From Fibrobacter sp. (GTDB lineage: Bacteria > Fibrobacterota > Fibrobacteria > Fibrobacterales > Fibrobacteraceae): DNA of 64,000 nt. Positions 33,448 to 43,063 of the stretch are shown here, one piece after another. The stretch lies in assembly GCA_017475045.1 (NCBI GenBank), contig JAFVGH010000133.1:16628-80627 (forward strand), given 5' to 3'. The stretch's first letter is position 1. Every line of letters begins with the position of its first letter. Made by a program: the position numbers and the translations under genes. The notes beneath the pieces are model-generated. The model was not told where the DNA came from. It made no database searches and saw only the letters and a program-made list of their open reading frames with translations.

Positions 33448-35862
33448 TTAATCCTTTACACAACGAACAGGATAACCGTATGTTTTGTCCAAATTAGCAG
33501 AGGCTATATATCCATAAAACGTGAAGGCTGCACCTTTTACATAGCCATCGTCTTCTGTAGCACTCCATAAATACGCATAGTAAAACCCTTCATGACCACT
33601 GGCATCATCATATGAATAATCCCCTGACGGTTCTCTAATTCCTCCAGGAAGTAATGTAAAGCCATATTCATCCGTTGCGTCGGCTCTATGATAATATTCA
33701 TCATCTTCCCAGCCCGTTTGTGACATGAGCGGGGCGCCGCCTCCTTCGCAGTAATCGTCGGTAACACAGTCACTTCCATAGACGAATTTGGTCAACGTTG
33801 CCCATTCTGCTATTGTCGGCAAATGCCAACCGCTCGGGCAAGCTTCATTTGCACCAGTCCAGTCATAGAAGCGCCCCGTTATATTACACTGAGGGTCTTT
33901 TTTGTAGCACCAACTCCCTTCATCCGTTTCATAGTTCATGTTTTCCGCCAGCCATGTTTGAGTACCGATGACCACCGTCTTGTAGACTTTCTTATCGCGG
34001 TCATCCGTCAAATTACCATATGGTATACTCAAATTGAAACGAGCTTCCTTCGGCACATTCCAACTCCATCCCGAGGGAACAAGGACCCAGCCTTTTGATG
34101 TACAATAATACTTGTTGGTCAGTTCCTTACCCAATATAACAGCACCTATATTATCATCACCACAAAGATTTCCCTGGGTATCGTAATCCTCTTCGGTGGC
34201 TTTAGACCATTTCATATTCTTACACACGTAATAATCATTATCTATTGGACTTTTTTCAATAGTTCCCAAACGTTTCTTAGTACATCCAAGCAAGTTGAGG
34301 GAAACATCATACTCATCTGCAGATATCCACGTTCCTTGAAGTTCATCGTACTTGTAATTTTTAGCGGTAAAAGTTCCCTTTTTGATTTCGCCATCTGTGC
34401 CATCCGCCCACTGATACGTATCTTTTTCAAGGTCATTTGCTTCACGCCAACTTTTATTGTCGCAGGTGTAATAAACAGTCTCGCTAACCCGCTCTACATG
34501 GCCCTGCTTCTGCTCCGTGCAGCCCTGCAATTCCAGAAGGCAGCTTTTGCCATCAGCCGGAATCCAAGATTCACCTTCATAGACATAACAGGCTTCCTTA
34601 TTAACGGAGCCGTACTTTACGTCCCCATCGTGCCCATCGGCCCACTGATAGGTGTCCTTTTCTATATCCGATGCTTCGACCCACGCTCCGTCTTTGCAGA
34701 TAAAGCGGATTTTCTTACCAGAATTTGCACTAAGCTCGTTATTTATAGCAAGAACATTGCCATACTTATTTTTTGTACATTCTCCCAAACCATAATTTAT
34801 ATACCAGAAGTTCCGCACATACTTCTCAAACTCAGGAACCTTCCCCAAGTTCCATTTTTCAATATTAGTCCGAATCTTGGCAAGGCCACCAGAAATGTCC
34901 TGAGCACTTGCCCAGTCGGCAATTTCAGCCTTGTATTTTGCGGACTCAGCTTCGTCCCACTTACCATCCTCCTCAATATCGGAGGCAAAGGCAGTCAACA
35001 ACTCCGTAAGGTCTGCCACTTCTTCAAAGTCGTGCTGCATAAGAACGCTTATTGCCAGCAGGGCAGCATTGCCGTCTCCAGTGCTGAAAATATCAAGGTC
35101 TTCGGAACTAGCAAAATCGCCCTTAATTCCAAAGGCCGTTAGAATTTCATTCTTAGCCTTTTCCTTGGCCTCGTCCATTCTCATATTATCGTGTTTGACA
35201 AGGTAGCGAACGCGATAATATTCCAGGTGAGTCAGCAAATTGATATTCACCACCCCACCTTCACGCATCATCACGTCGGTCAGCGCATAAAGGGTCAGCG
35301 ACGCATTGGACTTTTTACCCGTTACTTCATTTCGATAAAAGCCCTCCGCCTGTAGTTCAATGTACTGGCTTACCATGGAGCGGGCGTTCAGCGTAAATTT
35401 ACCGTCGTTTTCCTGAATGGTGGATATAAAGGTGCTACCTGTCTGGTCGAGACTGCGACCACTCTTCAGTTCCAAGACCGTCACCTTGGAGCCTTTGACA
35501 AAAGGTCCCTTCTGAGTCACGCCCTTGATGGTCCTGTCTGTCGGAGTGACCGATGACGAACTAGCGTCATCTCCGGTTTTATTATCTGCTGCGGCGGAAC
35601 TGCTGGATCCGGTAATAATCCTCAGGGAATCCACATTCGTCCACTCGCCATCTACACAGATATAGTCCGACTTAACGTCCTTTACAAAGACCGTGTCGCC
35701 CTCGAAGTCATCCGTACAATCCGGCAGTTTTTCGAAGGTCGAAACAATGGCCACCTTCGCATGAGCATCGTCACCGCTGGAACTATCACCACCACAGGCG
35801 GAAAAAGCAAAAAGAGCAAAAACAGCCAAGCTAAAATAAAGTGAAAATTTCCTAAAAAGCAT
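33448..35862 (-). CDS. Large multi-module FISUMP lipoprotein, 804 aa
   Basis: The signal peptide ends at lipobox FSAC (Cys23), followed by a Ser/Asp-rich segment. Residues about 110-250 form a domain common in Fibrobacter lipoproteins (GVTQKGPFVKGSKVTVLEL, GKFTLNARSMVSQYIELQA). Two tandem modules of about 78 residues lie at about 399-476 and 477-554, each starting EKDTYQWADG and containing LxGCT and YYxCxNxxW. The C-terminal FISUMP domain (about 610-804) has DRDKKVYKTVVIGTQTWLAE, CPSGWHLP, YGFTLLPGG, YLWSAT and PVRCVKD. It is probably on the outer-membrane surface; the function is unknown. A GAAGGGGA ribosome-binding site and a TAAATTTG box (about 35 bases upstream) support this start. Confidence 0.88.
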   Translation of the reverse strand: MLFRKFSLYFSLAVFALFAFSACGGDSSSGDDAHAKVAIVSTFEKLPDCTDDFEGDTVFVKDVKSDYICVDGEWTNVDSLRIITGSSSSAAADNKTGDDASSSSVTPTDRTIKGVTQKGPFVKGSKVTVLELKSGRSLDQTGSTFISTIQENDGKFTLNARSMVSQYIELQAEGFYRNEVTGKKSNASLTLYALTDVMMREGGVVNINLLTHLEYYRVRYLVKHDNMRMDEAKEKAKNEILTAFGIKGDFASSEDLDIFSTGDGNAALLAISVLMQHDFEEVADLTELLTAFASDIEEDGKWDEAESAKYKAEIADWASAQDISGGLAKIRTNIEKWNLGKVPEFEKYVRNFWYINYGLGECTKNKYGNVLAINNELSANSGKKIRFICKDGAWVEASDIEKDTYQWADGHDGDVKYGSVNKEACYVYEGESWIPADGKSCLLELQGCTEQKQGHVERVSETVYYTCDNKSWREANDLEKDTYQWADGTDGEIKKGTFTAKNYKYDELQGTWISADEYDVSLNLLGCTKKRLGTIEKSPIDNDYYVCKNMKWSKATEEDYDTQGNLCGDDNIGAVILGKELTNKYYCTSKGWVLVPSGWSWNVPKEARFNLSIPYGNLTDDRDKKVYKTVVIGTQTWLAENMNYETDEGSWCYKKDPQCNITGRFYDWTGANEACPSGWHLPTIAEWATLTKFVYGSDCVTDDYCEGGGAPLMSQTGWEDDEYYHRADATDEYGFTLLPGGIREPSGDYSYDDASGHEGFYYAYLWSATEDDGYVKGAAFTFYGYIASANLDKTYGYPVRCVKD

Positions 35863-35998
35863 TCAAAATCCCCTTCAATTCATTCCGTGCACAAATTTAA
35901 AAAATCTTATAAATCCAAGCCCTATACGTCAGCAGAAACAGGTGCGTTATAATAAGGATCAATATCGTGATGAACACCTTGAAAACAAAGCATTTTTC

Positions 35999-36006
35999 TA
36001 TATTTT
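35999..36006 (+). promoter_or_regulatory. TAnnTTT-type promoter of pheT
   Basis: TATATTTT in a CATTTTTCTATATTTTTC context, about 30 bases upstream of the pheT ATG. Confidence 0.5.
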
Positions 36007-36036
36007 TCGCCGAAAAATTTAAAAAGGCGTATTAAG

Positions 36037-38472
36037 ATGAAAGTTTCTTTGAATTGGCTCAGACGTCACGTTGATCTTCCGGAAAATGCGGAAGAAGTTG
36101 CAAAGGCCCTCACCTCCATCGGTCTCGAAGTCGAAGGCACCGAGGAACCGGGCAAGGTCTACGAGAAGCTCGTGGTGGCGAAGGTCCTCACCTGCGACCC
36201 CCACCCGGACAGCGACCACCTGCACATCACCACCGTGAACGACGGCAAGGAAACGCTCCAGGTCGTGTGCGGCGCCCCGAACGTAGCCGCAGGCCAGACC
36301 GTGGTTCTCGCCCCCATTGGCGCTGAACTCCCGCTCCCCGACGGCGGCACGCTCAAGATGAAGAAGTCCAAGATCCGCGGCGTGGAAAGTTTCGGCATGA
36401 TTTGCGCCGAAGACGAAATCGGCCTTTCCGACGACCATGCGGGCATCATGGTTCTCGACGACAGCATTCCGGCTGGCACCCCGTTCGTGAGCCTCGGCCT
36501 CTACGACGTCTGCTTCGAGCTGAACGTGACCCCGAACCGTCCGGACGCCCTGAGCCACCGCGGTGTCGCCCGCGAACTCGCCGCCAAGTTCGGCCGTCCG
36601 CTCAAGCCCCTCGCCTACGAGCTCAAGGAAGATTCCGAAGCCGCCAGTTCTGCCATCAGCCTCGAAGTGGTGACCGGTTGCGGCTGCTCCCGCTACGTGG
36701 GCCGCGTCATCAAGGACGTGAAGGTCGAAAAGTCCCCCGCCTGGCTCGCGAAGCTCCTCCACGCCGTGGGCATGAACAGCATCAACAATGTCGTCGACAT
36801 CACGAACTTCATCTTGATGGACGTGGGTCAGCCGCTCCACAGCTTTGACATGGACCAGCTGCACGGCAACAAGATCAAGGTGCGCCGCGCCGTGAAGGGC
36901 GAAAAGATTGAAACCATCGACCACACCGCTCACGAACTGCTGGAAAGCGACCTCGTGATTTGCGACGGCGACCGTCCGGCCTGCGTTGCCGGCGTGATGG
37001 GCGGCGTGGAATCCGAAATCGTCGATGCCACCAAGAACGTGTTCCTCGAGAGCGCCTGGTTCAACCCGACGGTGGTCCGCAAGCAGGCCAAGCGCCTCTG
37101 CATCTCCACCGACTCGAGCTACCGCTTTGAACGCGAAATCGACTTCGCCACCCAGGACGAATACAGCAAGTACGCTTGCGCCCTCATCCAGGAAGTCGCG
37201 GGTGGCCGCATTCTCAAGGGCAGCGTCGAATACACCGGCGACGACCACAAGAAGGAATGCAACGTGGTCACGCTCCGCATCGCCCAGGCCGAACGCGTTA
37301 TCGGCATGAAGCTCGACATGGCCCAGGTCGAAAAGTTCCTCACGGGCATCGCCCTCGAAGTCGTTTCCAAAACAGCGGACTCCATCACGTTCAAGATTCC
37401 AAGCTTCCGCCCCGACCTGGAACGCGAAGTGGACCTCATCGAAGAAGTCGCCCGCCTCATCGGGTTCGACAACATCCCGTACACGCTGCCGTCCTTCAAG
37501 ATGCAGCCCAACGAGCTCCCGCCCATTGAAGTCTTGAACCGCAAGATCCGCAAGACCCTCTCCGCCATGGGCCTGCACGAATGCCTCTCCCTCCGTTTCA
37601 CGAGCAAGGCACGCACCGAGGCCCTCTTTGGCCCCGAAAGCGACGACCGCCGCAGCAAGCCCGCACTGCTTCTGAACCCGCTTTCCGAAGAGCTGGGCGC
37701 AGTCCCGACCAGCCTCCTCCCCAACCTCCTCAAGAGCGTTGTCGAGAACGAGAAGAACCGTCCGGGTTCCGTGCGCCTGTTCGAAGTGGCCAAGGGCCAG
37801 TTCAAGCGCGACCGCAAGGACGTCCGCGATCCGGGCTTCGACGAATCGAACCTGGTCGCCCTCACCATTGCAGGCAACTTCGATACAAACCCGCTCAACG
37901 ACAAGCCCGCCCAGATTGACTTTGCCTCCTTCAAGGGATTCGTGCAGAGCTTCCTCAAGCGCGTCGGCCTCGTTGTGGAATTCCGCGTGCCGGCCAAGGC
38001 AGAAATCTTCCTGCACCCGGGCAAGCAGACCGAAATCCTCGCTGACGGCGTGGTGCTCGGCACCATGGGCGAACTCCACCCCTCCGTGATGGCCGCCAAT
38101 GACATCAGCTACACCACCTACGTGATGGAGCTGGACATGGACAAGATGGAACACGCCACCCACAAGAAGATCGTGTTCGAAGCCTTCAGCCGCCAGGTGC
38201 CTTCTACCCGCGACATCTCGCTGGAAGTGGCAAAGTCCATGACCCACGAAGACATCGTCGCCCGAATCAAGGGACTGAACCCGAAGAACCTCGCGAAGAT
38301 TACCCTCAAGAGCATCTACGAAGGCGACAAGATCGAAGCGGGCAAAAAGAACATGGTCTACAGCCTCACCTACCAGGCCATGGACCGCACGCTTACCGAC
38401 GACGAAGTCAACAAGGCCCACAACAAGCTGCGTGACAAGCTCGTCGCCAACGGCGACATCGTGTTGAGATAG
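36037..38472 (+). CDS. pheT: Phenylalanine-tRNA ligase beta subunit
   Basis: 811 residues, full length. The N-terminal LSWLRRHVDL-type start is MKVSLNWLRRHVDLPENAEE. The EMAP/tRNA-binding OB-fold has VAKVLTCDPHPDSDHLHI and VCGAPNVAAG. The B3/B4 editing region has VTPNRPDALSHRGVARELAA. The B5 domain and the C-terminal ferredoxin-fold anticodon-binding domain (FEAFSRQVPSTRDISLEV) complete it. It charges tRNA-Phe together with PheS. pheS is not adjacent, so the usual pheST operon is broken here. The sequence is strongly biased to C-ending codons, as expected for a highly expressed gene. Confidence 0.97.
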   Translation: MKVSLNWLRRHVDLPENAEEVAKALTSIGLEVEGTEEPGKVYEKLVVAKVLTCDPHPDSDHLHITTVNDGKETLQVVCGAPNVAAGQTVVLAPIGAELPLPDGGTLKMKKSKIRGVESFGMICAEDEIGLSDDHAGIMVLDDSIPAGTPFVSLGLYDVCFELNVTPNRPDALSHRGVARELAAKFGRPLKPLAYELKEDSEAASSAISLEVVTGCGCSRYVGRVIKDVKVEKSPAWLAKLLHAVGMNSINNVVDITNFILMDVGQPLHSFDMDQLHGNKIKVRRAVKGEKIETIDHTAHELLESDLVICDGDRPACVAGVMGGVESEIVDATKNVFLESAWFNPTVVRKQAKRLCISTDSSYRFEREIDFATQDEYSKYACALIQEVAGGRILKGSVEYTGDDHKKECNVVTLRIAQAERVIGMKLDMAQVEKFLTGIALEVVSKTADSITFKIPSFRPDLEREVDLIEEVARLIGFDNIPYTLPSFKMQPNELPPIEVLNRKIRKTLSAMGLHECLSLRFTSKARTEALFGPESDDRRSKPALLLNPLSEELGAVPTSLLPNLLKSVVENEKNRPGSVRLFEVAKGQFKRDRKDVRDPGFDESNLVALTIAGNFDTNPLNDKPAQIDFASFKGFVQSFLKRVGLVVEFRVPAKAEIFLHPGKQTEILADGVVLGTMGELHPSVMAANDISYTTYVMELDMDKMEHATHKKIVFEAFSRQVPSTRDISLEVAKSMTHEDIVARIKGLNPKNLAKITLKSIYEGDKIEAGKKNMVYSLTYQAMDRTLTDDEVNKAHNKLRDKLVANGDIVLR

Positions 38473-38509
38473 CCAGCAAGGCGAGAATTTTTCTAAGTTA
38501 TTCGGCAAC

Positions 38510-38977
38510 ATGAAGTTTGCCTGTTTAAAATTTTTTCCCTTTGCGATAGCACTCTGTGGGCTTGTGGCCTGTTCTACTGACCCCGAGCCGGAAGACTTTT
38601 CCGCTGAAGAACTCAGGGACATGACCCCCATCATGCAGTTCAAGGGAAACCCCATTCCCGAGGATTGCTATTCCGAAGAACATGTCACCACCGACGTCAC
38701 CGAACGCATGAAGCCCGGTGAATATTCGTACTCAGGCCCCTTTTGGCGGATGGAATGCTACTTCTACTATGAAAAATATCAGGAATTTTACCAGGCCATT
38801 GAAGACATGGGCTGGAAATACGATTCAGACGAAGGCAACCAGGGTGATTGTGGTCCTAAACATGAATACACAAAAACCGTCAACCACCGCAAATTACACC
38901 TATACGTGAAAACTTGCGATGGCAGCAACTGGTATGTATCTAAAGACCGCTTCCTATTCCACGTGGAGTATAACTGA
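38510..38977 (+). CDS. Unknown small lipoprotein, 155 aa
   Basis: The signal peptide MKFACLKFFPFAIALCGLVA ends at lipobox LVAC (Cys21) and is followed by an acidic stretch (STDPEPEDFSAEE). Mature Cys residues in PEDCYSEE, RMECYFYYE, QGDCGPK and VKTCDGSNW suggest disulfides. I do not recognise the family. A TAAGTTAT box at 38494-38501 lies only 8 bases before the ATG and no ribosome-binding site is seen. Confidence 0.75.
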   Translation: MKFACLKFFPFAIALCGLVACSTDPEPEDFSAEELRDMTPIMQFKGNPIPEDCYSEEHVTTDVTERMKPGEYSYSGPFWRMECYFYYEKYQEFYQAIEDMGWKYDSDEGNQGDCGPKHEYTKTVNHRKLHLYVKTCDGSNWYVSKDRFLFHVEYN

Positions 38978-39009
38978 TTTAAGTCGGCAAATAAGCCGTG
39001 CTTCCCGTA

Positions 39010-39588
39010 TCAATAATCTTTAAGACAGCGGACAGAGTACATGTTTCCGCTGTAATCGAATTCCATGGAAAAGTCGCCCGGAGGTGTCAAATGCCAACCG
39101 TAGGCGTCACCGTCTTCGCTGGTGGAGCTCCAGAAATGGGCGGACACTCCTAGTTCCACAAATTCGTCGGTTGCCTTGCCCGCAGGCACCACATCAAAGC
39201 CGTAGCGGTCAGAACCGTCCCACTTGTCCCTTGACTTGAGGCTCACCCAGGCGGCCTCCTTGCCGTCACTGTCTTCGATGACCGTGCGGAAACGTTTCCA
39301 TTCGTCGTTTTCCGGCAGGTGCCAACCAGCGGGGCACGCCTGCTTAGCCATCTCGAAATTATAGAGGCGGCCGTACTTTGCGCAATTTTCTGGATTGTTG
39401 TCGTAGCAGGCGCTCCCTTTCACGTTAAACGCAAGGTTTTCGGCCATCCAAACGCGGGTCCCAATAACAACCGTCCTGTAGGTGTGTCCGTCGCGAGCAT
39501 CGCGGAATGTTCCCGTCTGCGGAAGGGCAAAAGAAAGCGTCGCCAGAGCAAGGGGCAAGAAAGCAAAATTCTTCTTCGAAAAAAACAT
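39010..39588 (-). CDS. Secreted single-domain FISUMP protein, 192 aa
   Basis: It has a signal peptide (KKNFAFLPLALATLSFA, cleavage near residue 21) without a lipobox and without a Ser linker, so it is a minimal FISUMP protein. The domain marks are DGHTYRTVVIGTRVWMAENL, YGRLYNFEMA, CPAGWHLPENDEW, YGFDVVPAG, FWSSTSED and SVRCLKDY. It is probably periplasmic or released. A TATTTTCA box (minus, 39593-39600) lies 4 bases before the ATG, suggesting a leaderless mRNA. A REP-like palindrome lies 33 bases upstream. Confidence 0.87.
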   Translation of the reverse strand: MFFSKKNFAFLPLALATLSFALPQTGTFRDARDGHTYRTVVIGTRVWMAENLAFNVKGSACYDNNPENCAKYGRLYNFEMAKQACPAGWHLPENDEWKRFRTVIEDSDGKEAAWVSLKSRDKWDGSDRYGFDVVPAGKATDEFVELGVSAHFWSSTSEDGDAYGWHLTPPGDFSMEFDYSGNMYSVRCLKDY

Positions 39589-39621
39589 GGGATGAAAATA
39601 GAAAATGCGTAGGTAAAAAGA

Positions 39622-39646
39622 GACCCCGGATCAAGTCCGGGGTGAC
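39622..39646. repeat. Intergenic REP-like palindrome (CCGGG type)
   Basis: GACCCCGGATCAAGTCCGGGG followed by TGAC is the same palindrome type as at 798-824. It lies between the FISUMP gene and purB, near the purB stop. Confidence 0.65.
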
Positions 39647-39674
39647 ATCCTAGATAATTCGGCTTAGAGGCAAA

Positions 39675-41117
39675 TTAGACCTTGAGCTCTCCAGCATCAA
39701 TATTGCTCCAATCCGGAACCTTTTCGATAGCCGGGCGGACTTCTTCGGTCACAAACTTCACGACCTGGCCCGGAGCGCGGCCCACGAACTTGCGGAGGTC
39801 GAGGATTTCCTTGAGCTTGGCTTCAGTAATACCGAGCTTCTGGAACTTCTCGTTCTTCAGCACGCGTTCGAGCAAGTCATTGTCCTTGCCCTGTTCCTTC
39901 ACGACCTTGCCCGCTTCCATGGACATCACGCGGATTTCTTCGTGGAGTTCCTGACGGTCGCCGCCGTTCTTGACGCCTTCCATGATGATGTTTTCGGTAG
40001 CCATGAACGGGAGTTCGGCCATGATACGCTTTTCGATAACCTTCGGATAAACGACGAGGCCGTTAGTGACGTTCTCGGCGATGATGAGCATGGCATCCAT
40101 GGCGAGGAAGGCTTCCGGAATAGCGAGGCGCTTGTTGGCGCTATCGTCGAGAGTACGTTCGAACCACTGCGTGGCCTGCGTGAAGGCGGTGCTGTTCACC
40201 TGGGCCATCACGAAACGAGCGAGGGAGCAAATGCGTTCGCTGCGCATCGGGTTACGCTTGTAAGCCATGGCGCTGGAGCCGATCTGTGTCTTTTCGAAGG
40301 GTTCTTCCACTTCCTTGACACCCTGCATGAGGCGCATGTCGGTAGCAAACTTGTGCAGAGACTGAGCGATGGAGCTGAGCACCTGGTTCACGCGGTTATC
40401 CCACTTACGGGTGTAGGTCTGACCGGTGATGGTGAGCACGCGCTTGAAGCCAGCCTTGGCGGTCACGCGGCGGTCCAGTTCCATAATCTTTTCTTCGTCG
40501 CCGTTGAACAGGTCCATGAAGCTAGCCTGCGTACCGGTCGTGCCCTTCACGCCGCGGAACGGAAGCACTTCGATGAGGAAGTTCAATTCTTCGAGGTCGA
40601 TGAGCATGTCCTGGAGCCAGAGGCAAGCGCGCTTACCCACAGTCGTAAGCTGGGCCGCCTGGAAATGCGTGGCACCGAGCTGGGCCATGTCCTTGTATTC
40701 CATGGCAAACTTGGAAAGCTTGTCCATCACGCGGCAAAGGCGCTTGCGCACGAGAATCATGGCCTGCTGCATCTGGATAAGGTCGGTGTTGTCACCCACG
40801 AAGGCAGACGTTGCACCCAGGTGGATGATGCCCTTGGCCTTCGGGCACTGCACGCCGTAAGCGTAGACGTGGCTCATCACATCGTGACGGCGACGCTTTT
40901 CTTCTTCTTCGGCGACTTCGAAGTTGATGTCCTTTTCGTGGGCCTTCAGTTCGTCCACCTGTTCTTGCGTAATGGGGAGGCCGAGTTCCATTTCAGATTC
41001 GGCGAGGTAAATCCAGAGCTTGCGCCAAGTCTGGAACTTGTACTGCGGGCTGAAGATGAAACTCATTTCCTTGCTGGCGTAACGCTTGATAAGCGGGCTT
41101 TCGAATTGATCACGCAT
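39675..41117 (-). CDS. purB: Adenylosuccinate lyase
   Basis: 480 residues of the fumarase/aspartase superfamily. The signature loop is [17 protein letters not shown], and [33 protein letters not shown] supplies the other active-site stretches (cited as two conserved blocks). It splits adenylosuccinate and SAICAR in purine synthesis. The length and the insertion pattern resemble the longer, eukaryote-like PurB class. AAGGATAG precedes the ATG. The gene is 34 bases downstream of the RluD-type gene on the same strand. Confidence 0.95.
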   Translation of the reverse strand: MRDQFESPLIKRYASKEMSFIFSPQYKFQTWRKLWIYLAESEMELGLPITQEQVDELKAHEKDINFEVAEEEEKRRRHDVMSHVYAYGVQCPKAKGIIHLGATSAFVGDNTDLIQMQQAMILVRKRLCRVMDKLSKFAMEYKDMAQLGATHFQAAQLTTVGKRACLWLQDMLIDLEELNFLIEVLPFRGVKGTTGTQASFMDLFNGDEEKIMELDRRVTAKAGFKRVLTITGQTYTRKWDNRVNQVLSSIAQSLHKFATDMRLMQGVKEVEEPFEKTQIGSSAMAYKRNPMRSERICSLARFVMAQVNSTAFTQATQWFERTLDDSANKRLAIPEAFLAMDAMLIIAENVTNGLVVYPKVIEKRIMAELPFMATENIIMEGVKNGGDRQELHEEIRVMSMEAGKVVKEQGKDNDLLERVLKNEKFQKLGITEAKLKEILDLRKFVGRAPGQVVKFVTEEVRPAIEKVPDWSNIDAGELKV

Positions 41118-41151
41118 GATTCTATCCTTTGTTTGATTTTAAAACTTGCAT

Positions 41152-42429
41152 TTAAAGTAAGTCCGGATCTATGGTTGGTTCATAACCGGGCTGAACAAAA
41201 TCTTCGGGAGCGACCCCGCGACGGCGGGCGGCCTTCTCTTGCTTGATACGCTTGCGCTCAGCGGCCTTGGCCCTACGGTTCGCAGCGTTAGCCGCCTTTT
41301 CGGCGTGGCGTTGGGCACGGGTCTTCCTTTCTTTCAGTTCCGGGAAAACACATTCATCGAACTTGTCCAACATTCCTTCGTCAATTTCATCTTCATAGCC
41401 TTCGTCAAAGCGGATATCCGCATCAAAGTCGTGGAATCCTTCATCTTCATCGAAGGTTGGAGCGTCGGCAGGGCATTCCTTCTTCAAAAGCTTCAGCACC
41501 TGCTCGAAAGGCTTTTCCAGCGGCACCTTGAACTTCATCTTCTTGCCCGTGGTGGGGTGGATCAGTTCAATCTTTACCGCCTGCAAGAGCTGGGCCGGCG
41601 CAATTTCCAAAACCTTAGCCGCGAACTCCTTCATCAGGGGCGACACGCGATTCAGGCAGCCGTCACGACCGTCATAAAGCGGGTCCCCTACCACGGGGTG
41701 GCCCATGTAGCGGCTATGTACGCGAATCTGGTGGGTACGTCCCGATTCCAGCTGCAGTTCCAGCAAGGTGGCAAAGGCAAAGAATTTCTTCGCCACATAA
41801 TGGGTACGGCTAGGCTTGCCATCCTTCACCACCGCCATCTTCAGGCGGTTCTTGGGGTTCCTGCCGATGGGAGCGTCGATAGTCCCTTCCAAGTCACGGA
41901 CATGACCCCACACGAGGGCGTTATAGGTACGGTGGAGCGTCCGAGTTTCAAGTTGGTGGGCCAAGTGCCTGTGGGCGGCATCGTTCTTTGCCACCACCAT
42001 AAGCCCCGGCGTATCCTTGTCCAACCTGTGTACAATGCCCGGGCGAAGCGGTCCGTTTACCGCCGAAAGGTTTTCCTTGAAATGATACAAAAGTCCTGCC
42101 GCCAAGGTTCCGTTCTGTACGCCATTGCCCGGGTGCACCACCAGGTTGCGGGGCTTGTTCAGCACTACGATATCGTCGTCTTCGTAGACAATGTCCAGCG
42201 GAATGTCTTCGGGTTCCAGGGTGCTGGATTCCTTCTCAGGAACTTTCTCCACCACCACAACCATGCCCGCCTCTACGCGGAAATTCTTGGATGCTGGGGC
42301 CCCGCCCACCTTGACTTCGCCGGCGGCAATCAGTTTCTGGATGTCTGTTCGGGACACATTGTCCATGACACCCACAAGAAACTTGTCGATACGCTCACCG
42401 GAATGCTGCTCTTGGACGATGTAGTTCAT
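41152..42429 (-). CDS. RluD-family 23S rRNA pseudouridine synthase with long charged tail, 425 aa
   Basis: An N-terminal S4 domain (GERIDKFLVGVMDNVSRTDI, AAGEVKVGG) is followed by the RluA catalytic domain, with the active-site Asp in VHRLDKDTPGLMVVAKN and GRTHQIRVHSRYMGHPVVGD. About 110 extra C-terminal residues follow. They are first acidic (DEDEGFHDFDADIRFDEGY) and then strongly basic and Ala-rich (RRAKAAERKRIKQEKAARRR). This tail is absent from E. coli RluD and could bind RNA. The gene is 52 bases downstream of lspA with a heptamer array between them. Confidence 0.92.
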   Translation of the reverse strand: MNYIVQEQHSGERIDKFLVGVMDNVSRTDIQKLIAAGEVKVGGAPASKNFRVEAGMVVVVEKVPEKESSTLEPEDIPLDIVYEDDDIVVLNKPRNLVVHPGNGVQNGTLAAGLLYHFKENLSAVNGPLRPGIVHRLDKDTPGLMVVAKNDAAHRHLAHQLETRTLHRTYNALVWGHVRDLEGTIDAPIGRNPKNRLKMAVVKDGKPSRTHYVAKKFFAFATLLELQLESGRTHQIRVHSRYMGHPVVGDPLYDGRDGCLNRVSPLMKEFAAKVLEIAPAQLLQAVKIELIHPTTGKKMKFKVPLEKPFEQVLKLLKKECPADAPTFDEDEGFHDFDADIRFDEGYEDEIDEGMLDKFDECVFPELKERKTRAQRHAEKAANAANRRAKAAERKRIKQEKAARRRGVAPEDFVQPGYEPTIDPDLL

Positions 42430-42441
42430 AAAAAGTACGAG

Positions 42442-42469
42442 GTGTGAAGTGTGAGGTGTGAAATGTGTG
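42442..42469. repeat. Heptamer tandem array, RTGTGRR type
   Basis: Units GTGTGAA, GTGTGAG, GTGTGAA, ATGTGTG lie between lspA and the RluD-type gene. An inverted piece (ATTTCACACTC, 42484-42494) overlaps the 3' end of lspA and encodes its last residues. Confidence 0.7.
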
Positions 42470-42481
42470 GTTTAATATTTG

Positions 42482-43063
42482 TCATTTCACACTCGTCATT
42501 TGTTTTTCAGTCTCTTTTTCAGCCTTAATTTCTTTGTGCACTTTTTTCAAAATCACCGGCGAAAGAACCACGATGGCCACGCCCACGGTCACAAAAGAAT
42601 CTGCCACGTTAAAGGTCGGGAACCGCGTCATGATAAAGTCGGGCAAGTCGCAGTCGATAAAGTCCACCACCATAGAGAGCCGCATACGGTCGATAAAGTT
42701 TCCAACGGCTCCACCGAGAATCATCACCACGCCCAGTCGGCTCATCCAGTCCCGCTTATCGATAGACCTGTAGAACCAGAGCAATACGATTGTCGCTACA
42801 ATAGAGATCAGCAAAAAGAAAAGCCAGGGAGGCAGGAACGGCATCAGGTCTTGAGGGCGGCTACTGAAAGCGGCACCCTTGTTGAACACCAGCTGGAACC
42901 GGATCCATTCCCCAATCACGTTAATCACGTCATGGTTTGGCGCACCGGTCTCGTTGGTAAAGCGCACCAACGCCCACAATTTGGTCAATTGGTCAGAGAC
43001 AATGCTAAAAACGATGACGCCCAGGTGGAACTGCCACTTATTCACGATATCAACTAATTTCAA
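42482..43063 (-). CDS. lspA: Lipoprotein signal peptidase (signal peptidase II)
   Basis: 193 residues with four hydrophobic helices. The catalytic Asp pair is in GNFIDRMRLSMVVDFID and FNVADSFVTVG. It removes signal peptides from prolipoproteins at the inner membrane, fitting the many lipoprotein genes nearby. It overlaps the start of the squalene synthase gene region by 4 bases at 43060-43063. The last five residues (MTSVK) are encoded by a heptamer-type repeat, so the C-terminus was probably altered by the repeat. Confidence 0.95.
   Translation of the reverse strand: MKLVDIVNKWQFHLGVIVFSIVSDQLTKLWALVRFTNETGAPNHDVINVIGEWIRFQLVFNKGAAFSSRPQDLMPFLPPWLFFLLISIVATIVLLWFYRSIDKRDWMSRLGVVMILGGAVGNFIDRMRLSMVVDFIDCDLPDFIMTRFPTFNVADSFVTVGVAIVVLSPVILKKVHKEIKAEKETEKQMTSVK

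Noticed and set aside
36019..38655. An 878-codon open frame on the minus strand opposite pheT.
   Set aside because: pheT on the plus strand matches its family end to end. The antisense frame is a mirror effect of strong C-ending codon bias and has no recognisable motif.
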